DNA from: Callaeas wilsoni
Taxonomy: Eukaryota > Chordata > Aves > Passeriformes > Callaeidae
Length of the DNA stretch: 64,000 nt
Reading direction: 5' to 3'
Assembly (NCBI GenBank): GCA_013398955.1
Contig: VWPU01018693.1
Location: 1-64,000, forward strand
Shown here in pieces: positions 14,301-26,649 of the stretch. The stretch's first letter is position 1. Each line of letters starts with the position of its first letter. The notes below the pieces were generated by a model. The model did no database searches, was not told the origin of the DNA, and saw nothing but the letters and a program-made list of their open reading frames with translations. The position numbers and the translations under genes were made by a program.

Positions 14301-14354
14301 CTGTGTGCAGTATATGTGCACCTATGTGGTTCCTCCTGGAGCCACGTGTTTGGG
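8314..14354. other. AT-rich non-coding stretch
   Basis: No supported gene. Contents seen: a 20-base A-run at 9383-9402 and a shorter A-run near 9273. There is a block at about 11131-11400 of mixed composition with few homopolymers, which could be a conserved non-coding element, although conservation cannot be seen from one sequence. A slightly GC-richer patch with several CpGs lies at about 13640-13790. None of the short open frames resembles a known protein. Confidence 0.55.
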
Positions 14355-14625
14355 GACAAATGAGTGACTGGACAAGGGGTAATGGCTTAAAACTGAGAAA
14401 GAGCAGGTCTGGACTAGGCATTAGGAAGAAATTCTTTACTGTGCGGGTGGGGAGATGCTGAAACAGGTTGTCCAAAGAAGCTGTGGATGCCTCATCCCTG
14501 AAATTGTTCAAGGCCTGGCTGGCTGGAGCTCTGAGCAGCTGGAAGGTGTTCCTGCCCATGCCGGGGAGTTGAAACTAGATGACCTTTAAGGTTCCTTCCA
14601 ACCTAAACCATTCTCTGATTCTTTG
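14355..14625 (+). mobile_element. CR1 LINE 3' end
   Basis: A short 5'-truncated CR1 copy of about 270 bp. It begins in the segment that encodes the ORF2 C-terminus and runs into the 3' untranslated region (around AGTGACTGGACAAGGGGTAA). It then contains the motif GGAAGAAATTCTTTACTGTG and ends in AACTAGATGACCTTTAAGG, TTCCTTCCAACC and a degenerate ATTCTCTG/ATTCTTTG tail. These are the standard CR1 3' landmarks in the standard order. The minus-strand open frame across this segment is a shadow. The left edge is approximate; the right edge follows the last tail unit. Confidence 0.93.
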
Positions 14626-16350
14626 AAAGGTGAGAAAAAGAATGCTAAAATGGCAACACAAATCTGTACTTTGACATTTCTAAGGAACGGCACATAAAAG
14701 ACTATTGTAATGGGGTAAAATAATTATTTTAATGATGACTTAAATTAATAATCACAGAAAAATGTAGAATGAACTTTTTGTATTTCAGACTATTAAAGAT
14801 GTGACCATGGCAGAGTAAAACTAGGTAATACATCACACTGAATTATTTTGCTATTATTATATCATAAGAAAAGAGAACATGAGATAAATATATTATTACC
14901 TAATAGAGACACAGTGAATGTTTAAGGCATATACAAATGAATTTTAAAGGCCTAGAGGTTAGTAAGTAAGCAAAAGAATTTGCAGAAATTGTATATTTTG
15001 TCAAAATTAGTCTGCAGAAATACTATGAACAGTGCAAAGCAGGTATTGTGGGTCTCAACTTAGGAAATTGGGGGCTTGAGGGCACTTTCTGTAGTATATT
15101 TGTGTATGTATGTCTATGCTCACAAGTTCTGTGCATGTATGTGTGTGTTTGTGTGTGGGCACACTTTACAGATGAGTGATTTCGGTTTTCTTCTTAGTAT
15201 ACAACCCGTATTTTCAAAGAATGATCAATTCAGATACAAGAAGGTTCATTTATCTATCGTGCTTACACAAAAGTTGCTAATTTCTTCAATTTCCAACATG
15301 ATGAAATTCCGAGCCTGGAACTTCCATAGTATCTCAATTCAGATGGAAAATGGATGTTCAGTTTTGGGGTAAAGACTAGGCTCTGAAATCAGTGGGCCTA
15401 AGATTTCATTACTTGTATTCAGGTCTACCTCAGGCTGGTATTTTACAGCAGTTAATGTCTGAGATGATTGAATTGAAAAGCAATTCTCCTTTAACACATA
15501 ATTCATATGAGATTTTATACACATTCATTTTTAATAAATGGAAACCAATTACTGAGTGCATTATTATTTTGTAAAGCATAGCATGTATTAGGAGAAAAAC
15601 TAAACAGATTTACAATGCTTCAGATGGGAAAAAATATGACTACTGGTGAGAGATTTCAAAACTTTCCCATTACTTTCCTTTATAGTCCAGTTAAACTCAG
15701 TGGAAAGAAATGAACTGCTCTTTATGGTAACTGAATATGAGCAGCATATGTTCCTTAACTCTTTAGAGTATTGGCAGTTTTTAATTTGTTTCTTTCTTCA
15801 AATTAGATATAAAAAATTTTATATCCTCTCCCTCTCTCTTTCTGTCTCCCTGTGACACAGTGAATATAACGAAAACGAAGTTTGTGTGGTCTCTTGCTTT
15901 CCTCATCTGTGAAGAGTGAATACATATTGATCAGTGACAGCAGGTGCAGTGGAAGCGGGCTGGGTTTTGAGGAAATGTAAATCAGGCATCAACCAATTTA
16001 AATCAATAAAGCTATGCCAGTTTATACCAGCTGAAAAGCACTACTGTATTTTTAAATTATAACCAAAAAAATCAAAAGTAATTTCTGAAAAAACGGATAA
16101 ACAATAATTACATCATACTTAGATTTTAATTAATGTAAAAATCTGGCTTGCAGATTAATTTAATTAATGCTTTTCTTTGACATTGTGGTGTTTTGGGGTA
16201 TACTAGTTGCTTTCCTGTCAGTTTTTATACAAAGTTAAGAGGCAGGCTACAAGAGAACCTCAGAATGTAACGATTCAAAAGTGTATATATATATATTCAC
16301 TAAAGTCTATTGTAAAGTGAAAAAGTAATTTTCTGGCATTTAGAGTATTT
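14626..16350. other. AT-rich non-coding stretch
   Basis: No gene is supported. The stretch contains an impure TG-rich run at about 15097-15160, a CT-rich run at about 15825-15852, and a short (TA)n at 16284-16296. Short open frames at 15076-15372 and 15646-15855 consist largely of these low-complexity runs. Confidence 0.55.
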
Positions 16351-16405
16351 CATAGAATCACAGAATGGTTAAGACTGGAAAAGACATCCAAGATTGAGTC
16401 CAATT
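16351..16405 (-). mobile_element. CR1 LINE, extreme 3' end fragment
   Basis: Read on the plus strand, the fragment opens with CATAGAATCACAGAATGGTT, the reverse complement of the CR1 3' tail. It continues with a TTGGAAaAGAC-like stretch and a GAGTCCAA motif, which together are the terminal 55 bp or so of CR1. It is therefore a very short copy inserted in minus orientation and truncated almost at once. Its tail edge at 16351 is sharp; the inner edge is approximate. Confidence 0.85.
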
Positions 16406-18681
16406 ACTTAAATTGTTCTCTAGAGTAAAAAGCCTAATTTTGCTGATATGACAAGGCAGAAAAGATTATGAAAACAATGTTAAGGGAAGGTTTGAGGATA
16501 TAATCCCCGTCACCTACATGATAATTATGTTGGCACCTTATTCCCTGTTAATAAAAATTAGAAAAAAATTGATTTATATTGAAATACTATCTTTAAAACT
16601 GTTTGTAAAAGTATTACCAAAGAAAATGGATCTTCCTCTTCCTTTTAATTCTAGTTTTTGAGACTGAATTCTCTTCCAGGTAACCACAACTATTTTAGTA
16701 ACAGTGACCTTCTTTCTGTACCACAATAAAACAATAACACTTTTCATAATGAACAGTTCATTTCAGATAAGTTGTTCATTATAAAACTGAGGAAAACATA
16801 TGTTACTGAGAAAGTGAGAACATAAAGTACTTGTCAAATGTAAAACCTTGCAAATTTTCTTTTGGAAAAGTATATAAAGGATTGTCAGAATGTTGGATTC
16901 ATAGTTGTAGGCAAAAAAGTAACTCGTTCTGTTTTAAGAATGGTGGCATACACTGCATAGACAATCAATTATAATTGGCATTTGGTTAGGAGCATCCATT
17001 GAATAGAAGATGAGCACTTTCCATTGTCAGTTGCTGATCAATTCCTTCCGTGAATCTACTTCCAAGATTGTATTTTCGTTCTAACTTCCTTCTAGATGCA
17101 AGCAACTTACTATAATTAAAATGAAGCAGCAATCCTAATTATTATCCCCTATTATTAATGCAGTGGAGTTTTTTGGTTCACTTCCATGTCAGTGGCTGTG
17201 CTTTCAATGGTGTGATGAAAGTGTAGACTTTTACAAGTACATAAAAACTTTCAGAAATTGACTGTGTAATGACACAATGCGGCTCCTATGAAATGACAAA
17301 AAATCAAGATTTTTCAGCTATGTTTCAGATCAGTAGTGTCAGCGTGAACAAGCCACATAGAGGAAAATATTCAAACTTAAATGTCAACGAAGTAATGCTG
17401 GCCACTGCTGTAACTTTCTGTTAGGTACTTTGGTGCCTGCATTTAGACATTCTGGTTTGAAAAGGTTGTCTTTAACCTCCAGCTATTGTAAATTCACCTT
17501 TCATCTAAGTTTGCCTTCACAGAAGTAAATAAGAATGTTTCTGTTGATATAAGGACATAAAGAGCAGTCCATGTATAAGATAGATTTCATAACAGCTTTC
17601 TATTTTTGCCTGAAATTTTTCCAATTAAAAATAATATTATAATAGGAAGAATAACATTTTCCTGCCCTTCATTACAAGATATGAACAGACAGGTAAATCC
17701 AAAAGAAACATTAAAGATCTATTGATAATAAAACTTTGGTGTTTTGAACTCTGATTGTGGTCTTAATGAACTTCATTAACCTCTGTCTTAAAACAAAGGA
17801 CAAGTTTTATCCACATTGTTTTGGTGTGTATCCTCATGGAACACAGCTCCAACTGGTTTCTTCCAGCTTGCATAATCTTGTTTTATTTGTTGGGGTTTTT
17901 TTACCACAGAATAGTCCATTTTCCTTCTCTGGTATTGATCTCCTGTATGCCTGCTCAAGATTCATTTTTCTCCTTTTTCTAGCATTATATTAGCTGTCCT
18001 TCTTGTGTTATATCCTCAAAATCATGCACAAAACTGCTGAGGAAGTCTTAGCACATCTTTGCACAAGGCAGGATGCTTGTTGTATTGGAAACATTAATAG
18101 GTTACATCACAGATTTCCATTTGTCTGTTTCACCTTTGGAACATATGGACTGCTTTACTTCAAGATATTGTAATGAAGAACTTCAACCCTAGAAAAAACA
18201 AAATTTTAGCATGAAAAAAATTTGTTGATAAAGAACTAGTATAATAATTTTTTTTTGAAAAATTATACTCTTGAAGAAAGAGAAAAGTCAATATTTTTAG
18301 TCTGTTTTTTACAGAAAGATCACATATGCTCCACCATTACCCCCTCCAGTCACAGAATAGCATCTTTCATTAAGCTTACTCTAAAGATTGCAATCCTTTT
18401 TCAAGCATCGGTTTTCCATAATAACCAGCCAACAAAATAGAGTTTAAAAGGAAAACAGAACCAATTAGTCTTTTCTACAAATCACAGGATTTTGTCATCA
18501 AAAACAGCGGTAGTTGTATCCCACAAGTGGATGCTATAGGAGGACTGGAATGTGAATGTACTCCAGTGAACAATGCAAAGGAAAGGAGCTGTTTCTCACA
18601 CCAGTTTGTTAGATGCCGTTCCCTTCCATAAAAAGGCAGACCTAGGCTGGAAAACAGCACAACTGCAGTAGAAAGGACTTT
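16406..18681. other. AT-rich non-coding stretch
   Basis: Nothing recognisable beyond A/T-rich DNA. A near-palindromic arrangement of ATGAACAG/TTGTTCATTAT around 16748-16782 is weak. No open frame here resembles a known protein. Confidence 0.5.
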
Positions 18682-18866
18682 AGTGTGTTATTGAGAGCAG
18701 AGTAGAAGATGAGAATCACCTCTGTCGACCCGCTGGCCACACTTTGGATGCAGCCCAGGACACATCTGGCTTTCTGCACCACCAGAACACATTTCTGGCT
18801 CACGTCAAGCTTCTTGTCAACCAGCATCCTCAAGTCTTTTGCATCAGGGCTGCTCTCATCAGCACA
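18682..18866 (-). mobile_element. CR1 LINE internal ORF2 fragment
   Basis: The minus-strand frame at 18642-18833 reads MLVDKKLDVSQKCVL, then VQKARCVLGCIQ, then EVILIFYSAL. This is the conserved post-reverse-transcriptase part of CR1 ORF2, usually 'LVDEKLDMS..C..AAQKAN.ILGCIKR...[18 protein letters not shown]'. The fragment lacks the 3' untranslated region and tail, so it is an internal piece and not a simple 5'-truncated insertion. It was probably cut out of a longer copy by later deletion or divergence. Both edges are approximate. Confidence 0.9.
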
Positions 18867-20597
18867 CTAAAATCCTTTCTACTCACAGGCAATAACATTC
18901 CTAGCTGCTTTATATACCTTCCTGAATAAGAGGTCCAACAAAGTAGATTCTCAGCATCAGCAACACACCTGTGAGGACAGAAAGCTGTTTGATATTGCTT
19001 TCTGTCTCTTCTAGAAAATGGTGAGCCTGGGTTTGAGACAGGAGTTCGTGTAGTGTGAAGGTAATTGGAGGTAGTAAGGAAAGATTGCTGCACGATTAAA
19101 ATATTCAGTGAATGCGTTTATTTTTAGTCCTGGACTTAGTCTGCAACTAGAGTGGTAATTTAAACATATTTGGGTTCATTTCCTGGCACTGAAGACAACT
19201 GGGCATGGAATGGCCCCTGTCTGTACTATTAAATTCTCTTTTCCTTAACATTTTCCAGTACACTCAGGATTTGCACAGAAAGTGTTAGCTGGTCCAAGAC
19301 AGAGCCATATAAGGGATTTTTCCAACAGTTAAACTGTATAAACAATCAAGTTCCAATATCCAAGGCCTATTCGCTTTCTTAGAACTTTAACATATTAATT
19401 TGATTTTATTGTATATATTTAGTATACAGTTTCAAATTCCTATCCTGCTCTGCATAGAAGCTGAGAACAAGAGCTAACAATTACAGGGGGATTTTGTTTA
19501 GGTCAGGAAGCCAACTGGGTTTGTTTTTCCAGGTTTTTTGCAAAGGTGACAAAGGAATGGCAACAGAAACAGAGGCCATTATCCTCTTTCTTTCAGGCAC
19601 AAATGAAAATTATGACACACAAAACCTAGGTCAGACCAAAAGTTGATATAGCTCAGTATCCTTCCTGCGACAGCTGACATCTGTGAAATGGTGTGAGAAG
19701 AAAATAATGATGGTTCTTTTTGGCATATGTTTTCATATTTTGCTACCAAAAAAAAAAAGTCAGATACGGCATGGGAAGTAAAAAGGTTGTTACGTGAATA
19801 GCTAAATTAAGGAAATTTTTTTCTCTTAATTAATGTTGTACATTATGCCCCCATTTGCAGTATCCCAAGCTATGGAAGGGCTGAGATCTCTCATATAGAA
19901 ATTATATATGTTTTCCAGACTCTCCAGAACATTCTCATGTGATGTGCTTTGTCTCTTTCTAAGCTCTGTGCTTACCAGTTGACTGGTGCATGGTAAGCCA
20001 GCCTTGCAGGGATAGATGTTGTGTTCTCTGTCAATGAGGATACTAATTTCTCCTTTTCAATACCAATTTTTACTAATCTTGCAATTTGCTTGACACCTCT
20101 GTTAAATTACATTGGGATTTAACCCTAAATTCAAAAGGTCTTTGGAAAAGATTGACTGGTAGAGGAACAGATGGACTGCAATTCAGGCAAAAAGTATATT
20201 TTTCAAAAAAGTTAATTGAACATTACCAGCCAGATATAGTCATAATCCCTTCCCTTTATATACACATATCCAGAAATAATTTTTATAGGTCTTCTATTTG
20301 CATACAACTCCATTAGGTTAGTATGTTAAATGAGGATTCTTCATAGCTTTAAAAATAACATATGTGACTTCAAGCTAATAAATAATCAATTAAAAAAAAG
20401 AAAAAACCTAAAATAGAGAAACAGACATTATTTTCTCTGTGTATGACAGGTTGAAAACAGAGTTAGTAGGCTGCCATGCTTGGTATTTTGGGAGACAGCA
20501 ATAGGGTCACATATGTCCTGTCAAGCAAGTTCTCCTGCAGTTGCAATTGATATTCCTAGCAGTCTTGTTAAAAGAAAGCAGCTGTCATCCCCCGATA
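18867..20597. other. AT-rich non-coding stretch
   Basis: No gene or clear repeat. The segment just right of the CR1 fragment (18867-19090) may hold further decayed CR1, but I cannot align it. A 12-base A-run lies near 19747. Confidence 0.5.
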
Positions 20598-20668
20598 CCC
20601 ACTTCAATATTGCTGAAGTGAATGGGAAGACTCCTATTACCTTCAAAATTATCTGAATTTTGGCATAT
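20598..20668. repeat. fossil of an old sauropsid repeat
   Basis: The core GCTGAAGTGAATGGGAAGAC followed by ACTCCTATTACCTTCAA resembles the well-known amniote repeat motif in which 'gaagtcaatggg' and 'ctcccattgacttcaa' face each other as an inverted pair. The copy is degraded, and the call rests on motif resemblance only. Confidence 0.35.
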
Positions 20669-22714
20669 TTTCAAAGCTATTGTTTTCCATCAAATAATAA
20701 AGTTGTAGGATCATGCTAGCTCTTACTTCTGTTCAGGAGGTACCCCTCCAAGTCCTACTCGCTCTTTAACTGAGTGGATTTCCTGGTCACATCCTTCCCG
20801 TGTGGTAATGAGACCTCAGTGGAAATCCTCCTTCTACGTCCTTGGAAAGGAATGCAGGGGCTGGGAGGTTACTGAGGTGCGCTCTAGTATGTCTGGATGA
20901 GCAGAAGGTAAGGACTGGCATATGCATGGCAGAAAGCAGAGAATTGCTGCCAGCTGCTGTAGACACAGCCTGGGGATGCACTTACACCTTGCTTACTCTT
21001 AGAGGCACAGGCTGAACCTTTGCACTGAGAAACACTTCAAATGATCTAGTCATTAAAAATACCATTTATATCACATATTTATTGTTTTTCCAACCAAATT
21101 TACATCCATATGCAGATAATATATTAGAGTATTGAATTCTTATTGACCACAACACAGCTGCCTAACTGAAATGTATATCCAATCAACAGCTGCACTTACT
21201 TTTTTTATTTCTAAAACCAAAATATTCAGAATACATATACACAATCTGCACATTCAAAACTAACAATCATATTTTTCCCAGATAATAAAATAGTCCTATG
21301 TTGTCCATGGGTTTACTATGCAAAAATGGAGAATCTTTGACTCAGATATTGACTTAATCTCAGTTCATGCATTAGGCAACTTTCTCAAGCCAAATTTTTT
21401 CGTGCTTGCAGTTCCAGAGAGCTGAATACCCTAATTTAGTCAACACCATGGATTTTGAGGAAGGGAGATTACACTTAAAAAGAAGAAACCATTCATACTG
21501 ACATGGGAAAACACTGTAAGAGACTGTTAGTTATGTATTTCTTCAAAGAAATATATTTTGAATGTAATTACGAAACACAAGACGTTAAAAGACAAGGCAT
21601 TGCAAATATGAATACATGAGACTGAAAAACTTTTTCAGGAATGTTTTGTGCACTTTGAACATTTTATGTTAGCTGCACAATGATTTTTTCCATCCTGATA
21701 AACACACTTTAATAGACTGCAAAGTTCCCACCTCATTTACTTATCTTCTCAACTGAAGTGAAGAAGAAAAATAATTTAAAGGCCAGTAAACTTTGAAAAT
21801 ACGCTTTATTGAATTTACTGCCATTTTAAATAGAAAGAAATTAAGGCAGTGTGTGTCCTGGCTAGATTGCTAATCACCATGAGAGCACGCATACAGGTAC
21901 AGGCCGAACTTTTTTCTGTCAGAGGTGTTATCACAAGGACACTAGATTACCTCTCTTTCAGCCCTCCTGGAAATAAATCATCAGAAACAGGTACCACTAC
22001 TTTATTGCTCAGTGTGTCCTGAGAAGCAGATGCAGTAAATTCTACTTCTGTGACCTTTTCAGTATTCTGTGTTTTTACCGAGTGTCCATTCTAGTCACAG
22101 GTTGCTGAGGTCACAAACAGAAGAAGATAGGAATGGCAAGCGAATCAAATTACAGAATACTAAAAAGGTCAGAGTAGTACCATTTATATTACACTTCACA
22201 GAACAGATGAGGCAGAAAAAGTTGTACCTCTGACTCATAACAAAAATTATAATGATTCAGTAAATGGCACCAGTGACAAATTCTCATTTGCGCCAAGGAG
22301 TTGCACTGTAAAGAAATAGCTATAATATCCAATGTTCACATTTGAAAGTATGATCCTGTTATATTTAAAACCTGAGGTTTTTTGGAAGTTCTGTTTTGCA
22401 ATAGCATCTTTCATTTCAGAAATAAACATGAATAAAATTCTTCTGAAACAAACTTTAAAATTACATTCAACTAAACAAAATAAATTGATGTTTCTATATC
22501 CTTGTCATGACTTATTCCAACTGTATTTTATACACACTGCAGTTGGATGCACTTTTTATAAAAGATTGTGGATTTTGATTGAAATCCTCAAGTAGCAAAT
22601 AGTCCTCTTAGAATTTTTTTAAAAAAATCACTGCAAAACATAAAATTTTCTAGTGTACTGTTGGATTAATATCGATCAGTACATGTAATTAGGACTTCGT
22701 ATGCAGTTGGCAAA
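20669..22714. other. AT-rich non-coding stretch
   Basis: No supported gene. The segment 20740-21000 has more GC than its surroundings and a minus-strand open frame of 64 codons with no recognisable motif. The rest is A/T-rich. Confidence 0.5.
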
Positions 22715-23101
22715 TCTCTTCTCTTTTAGTTTAAAACCATTCTTCCTTGTCCTATCACTATTCACTCATGTTAATAGTTGTTCTTCCTCTTTTCTATAAG
22801 CCTCATTTAAGAATTGGAAGGCCATAATCTCTTTCCAGGCTGAACAACCTCAACCCCCTGAGCTTGTCATTGTAAAAGAGGTGTACCATCCATCTTATAA
22901 TCTTCATGGCCCTATTCTGGACCTGCTCCAAGATGTCCACATCTCTTTTGTGCTGAGGACCCCAGACTTGGACACGATATTCCAGGTGGGGTCTCACAAT
23001 GGCAGAGTAGAGCAGGAGAATCACTTCCCTTGACCTGCTGATCACTCCTCTTTTGATGCAGCCCAGGATGTGGTTGGCCTTTTGGACTGCAAGCGCACAC
23101 A
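22715..23101 (-). mobile_element. CR1 LINE ORF2 C-terminal fragment
   Basis: The minus-strand frame at 22803-23102 runs unbroken for 99 codons through the C-terminal part of CR1 ORF2. It includes VQKANHILGCIKR, then SREVILLLYSAIVRPHLEY, then VWGPQHKRDVDILEQVQNRA, then LRGLRLFSLERD. The match to the family is clear and this region has stayed open, so the copy may be younger than its neighbours. To the left, the fragment reaches the start of the 3' region (AGTTTAAAACCATT and CCTTGTCCTATCACTA on the plus strand). It stops at about 22715 without the terminal CCTTCCAACC and 8-mer tail. It therefore lacks the last part of the CR1 3' end. A second minus frame at 22912-23100 is a shadow. Confidence 0.95.
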
Positions 23102-26100
23102 ATTATTATATTTCCTGTTTACCACCTAGTGTCTTGAAAGCAGCTTATAAGTTATAATGTGGAAAAAAAACCCAACCAAGAAAACCCCAACCTGCCTTCA
23201 GCCTGCAGTAAGAACCAACTATGAAGGCTTAACAGACTTAATGTCCAGGTAGTCTTACTTAAAAGACTACACTTTAAACTGCGATAGGGATTAGTATCCA
23301 CATAATGATAATGAAAAAGCAAATTCTCTTACCAGGATAGTAAATTTTTCTTAAACATTCTCAATAATTTATTCAGCCACTTGGACCTAGTCAGCGTAAT
23401 TCGACATCCACTTAAATGATCAACAAAGTTAACTCAGAAAGTAGTTCTCTACATTAAGCGTTAAGCGATTGACTACCTGACATAATGAATATACATAAAG
23501 CAAAAAAAAAAATCCTCTTGTTTTTGGTTGTTGTTGTTTGATATTTGTATCCACCACTGCTTTTCAACCAATAAGTCTTGGTACCCAGAGAGTTTAGAAA
23601 AAAAAAAAAGCGATCAGTCGGATCCCAAGAGGTTGAGAATGTTATTATAATCCATGACAAAGAAAAATCTCACAGTGCAATCCCCACATTGCCCCATTCT
23701 TCAAGGTCAAATATTCTCTTCCATAAATAAATTATAAAGGCTTCTCAGAAATTCTGGTTTTGTCCGTGGTTTTCTTATAAAAGCAAGAATGTCAGGAACA
23801 TTTTATTTCTTTGTTTTTCATTTTGAACTGAGAAGATATTACTGTACTTAAGCATCAGTTTATCTACAGTTCTACACTGTCACAATATTACTGTGGGCAT
23901 ACCCACAGGGTGAGATGATCCCGGAAGAAGTTTCAGTCCTCTGAAAGCTAAACCTATATGAACACATTGCCCCCTCTTTCCCAGTAATGCCTGTTCTGCT
24001 TTTTCTATCTCTATGCTGGTTTTTCTTTTCTCTTGTTTCATCCTTCCTGTGCAATCTCCAGTTATGGTTGGAACATCTCATATGTAGTAAAGAGATTTCA
24101 TTTTTTCATGAGTGATATTAAGTCTTTTTTTTTTTCTTCATGCAAAGTAATCGTCTCTTTCACTGTCTTTTGCTTCATGTAACTTTTAATAAATACCATT
24201 AATTTGTTTCCAAACTATGTTTCTTACTTTGTTTTATAATTGTTATGAGCATATATTTTTTAATCTGTATTACTCTACAGCTGTATACAGAGAAAGTTTC
24301 TTTCAGAGGAGAAAAAAGAGCAATTTTCCTCTGCAAGAGCTTCCATGTTAAGTGATTCATAAACCTGTCCCATAGCAACTCACATCAAGATTTCTCATAG
24401 CCAAATGAAACATGGCTAGATGTACCAAATCTTCTTTGGATGTTATTCAGAATTTTCAAATAAATAAGCAAAATAATGTACTTATATTGGAGAATTCCTA
24501 ACATATGTACGAGTAACCAGACTGACTTACTGGGTAGTTGCAAGAGCAGTTCATGAAGTAGCCCATGAAAGCACATAAATATGTAGTTTGCTTGCACCTC
24601 AGTTTGGAAATCTAGTCATGTACTTTGACAAATACTGATTAAATATCACAATGTTTTTAGATTCTGAAGGTGCTATAGATCAATTTAACCAGCTTCAGTT
24701 GGTTTAACAATGACTAGAGAAAAAAAACCTTTAAAAAAAAAAGTCTTCCAGACTATTTACCCCTGTGTATGTATGTGGGTGTATTTGACATCTGTGCACT
24801 GAAACACAGATCCTGAAGAACAATTTATAGCACAGCAATTCCAATTTCCCACTACCCAGGAGATAGATCACTCCTGTAAAAAACATACTTACCTGCAAAT
24901 CTAAAGTTCATTACCTTTACAAATATAAACTAGGAAAAAAAACCCAGTTAATTATACTAGTTTTGCTTTGCACCCTGACCACTCAGCAATGTTTGAAATT
25001 ATGTAGAAGTTCAGGGTGGATACACAAAACAAGATATCTAAATATTGGCTGTGCCTGGCTTTTTAAATGCTACCGTCCAGCAGTTTTAGCATTCATAAAA
25101 CAAAGCTAATATGGGGAGATGATATTTTCTCCTGATTATCCTGCAATCCTCTTAAAGTCAAATTCTCTCTCAGGTAAAATGTCACTGAAAGTAATATCAT
25201 TATAACATGATTTGTAATTTCATTGAAAGTCTCTGATTTTAGACTAAATAGGTTTAATAAAACTAAACTGATGCTGAGGTCACAGCAAGTAAATACCTGT
25301 GCTCGTATGGAGGCAAGGGGAAATAGAACATGATCCCAAAACACTGATGTGACAATTGGACTGTGCAAGAAATCTAAGGTCACAAATCAGCACCTGGTGC
25401 TTCTGGTCAACACCTCAGGTATATTTGAAAGTCCCACTGAACTGAGCTGGAATTAGAATGTTGTAGATTTCTCTGGTTTCCCCACTCTGCACCGAGTTGC
25501 CTGCACTGCTGATCTGTATTTCTACATCACAGTTTCAATCAGCAGGTAGGAAGGCTAGTATTCACCTGGACAGAAATAGCATCTCTAGATATACAACCAT
25601 GACTTTACATGGCCAGCTTCCCAAATTACTACCAGTAAGGGAGATATTTGAGAGCAGATGCGACCATGGCCCTATGTTCCTCCCGGTGGTGACATGTCTT
25701 GAGTAATGTGGGGTCTTCTCAAACAAATGTCAGTCTAGCTCTGGAGGAGCAGAGATATAGCAATTTGAGGATTACAGGCTGGGGAACAGAAGCTGACAAT
25801 GAAACACCTGCAGGGATGCAAAGCAGTGGAATGCGTTCACTGCTCAGAAAACGGAGCATGCTTTTCTCCATTCATCCAGTGTCAAATATTTTTGCCCCAT
25901 ATTAGGGGTAATTCTCCCTCCCTCCAGTGTTCTCTGGAGCAACATAAGACTGATTCTTTTTGAAGAATATGTATGGAAAGCCAAGGTATTATTTTGATGA
26001 ATACAAAGCAATATTTTATCTAGTTGAAAGATTTAATTGAAGTGAGGTTTTTTTAAGATTACATTTTTCATATGGGAGGAATGCCTGAGATTTAGAGACT

Positions 26101-26587
26101 GACATACACACTGCCCTGTTATACTATGCTGGTATTTAAGTCTCTTGTTAAAATCCAGTGAAGCTGGAAAATGAGAGAAATAAAAGAAAATGACAACGTA
26201 GTGTAAAATTCCTTACTGATTTCAGAGGCCATTTGAAGTTATGTTGTGCAACTTATATGTATATTTAAAAGCCCCACAGTCATTTCTTAAAATAAAATAT
26301 GCAGTAAAATGGAGAGAAAAGAAAGAGAAGATACAGCTTTTCAAGGTTTTTATTTTATGGATTCGGATGAGTTTATCCTTTAAGGAAAACATTAAAAGCA
26401 ATTCTCCTGACTGACATTTTATTATTCTCAGGTTCACGTGAATTTCTGCAAATGAAAAGTAGTAGTGCTCCTACTATTTTTTCTTGGCTATTTTTCTTTT
26501 ACTCATGACTTTTGGTATTTAATTCCCTTTAGTGTTCTCTTCAGTCTTACTTGTGACCATTGTCCAGGTTCACTGGACACACGTTTG
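23102..26587. other. AT-rich non-coding stretch
   Basis: No gene is supported. A C/A-rich stretch at 23163-23193 resembles the complement of the G/T tracts seen later. A perfect 6-bp stem with a 4-base loop (TGTGGGCATACCCACA) lies near 23895. A region with balanced composition at 25480-25910 carries two short plus-strand open frames (25497-25706 and 25699-25905) without known motifs. Confidence 0.5.
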
Positions 26588-26645
26588 TTCACTGATGTAG
26601 TCACTCCATCATAGTCTTCTACAATGGAGTGGTTACATCAGTGAA
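26588..26645. repeat. inverted repeat, 22-bp arms
   Basis: Left arm 26588-26609 and right arm 26624-26645 are reverse complements at 20 of 22 positions, separated by a 14-base loop. The pair sits directly against the left edge of the CR1 fragment that follows. The left arm contains GATGTAGTC, which is also found in CR1 just before the 'YLDFSKAFD' segment. One reading is therefore a small inverted rearrangement of CR1 sequence at the breakpoint. Confidence 0.85.
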
Positions 26646-26649
26646 TGAA

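Noticed and set aside
22912..23100. Second minus-strand open frame in the CR1 copy
   Set aside because: It is an off-frame shadow of the true CR1 ORF2 frame at 22803-23102.
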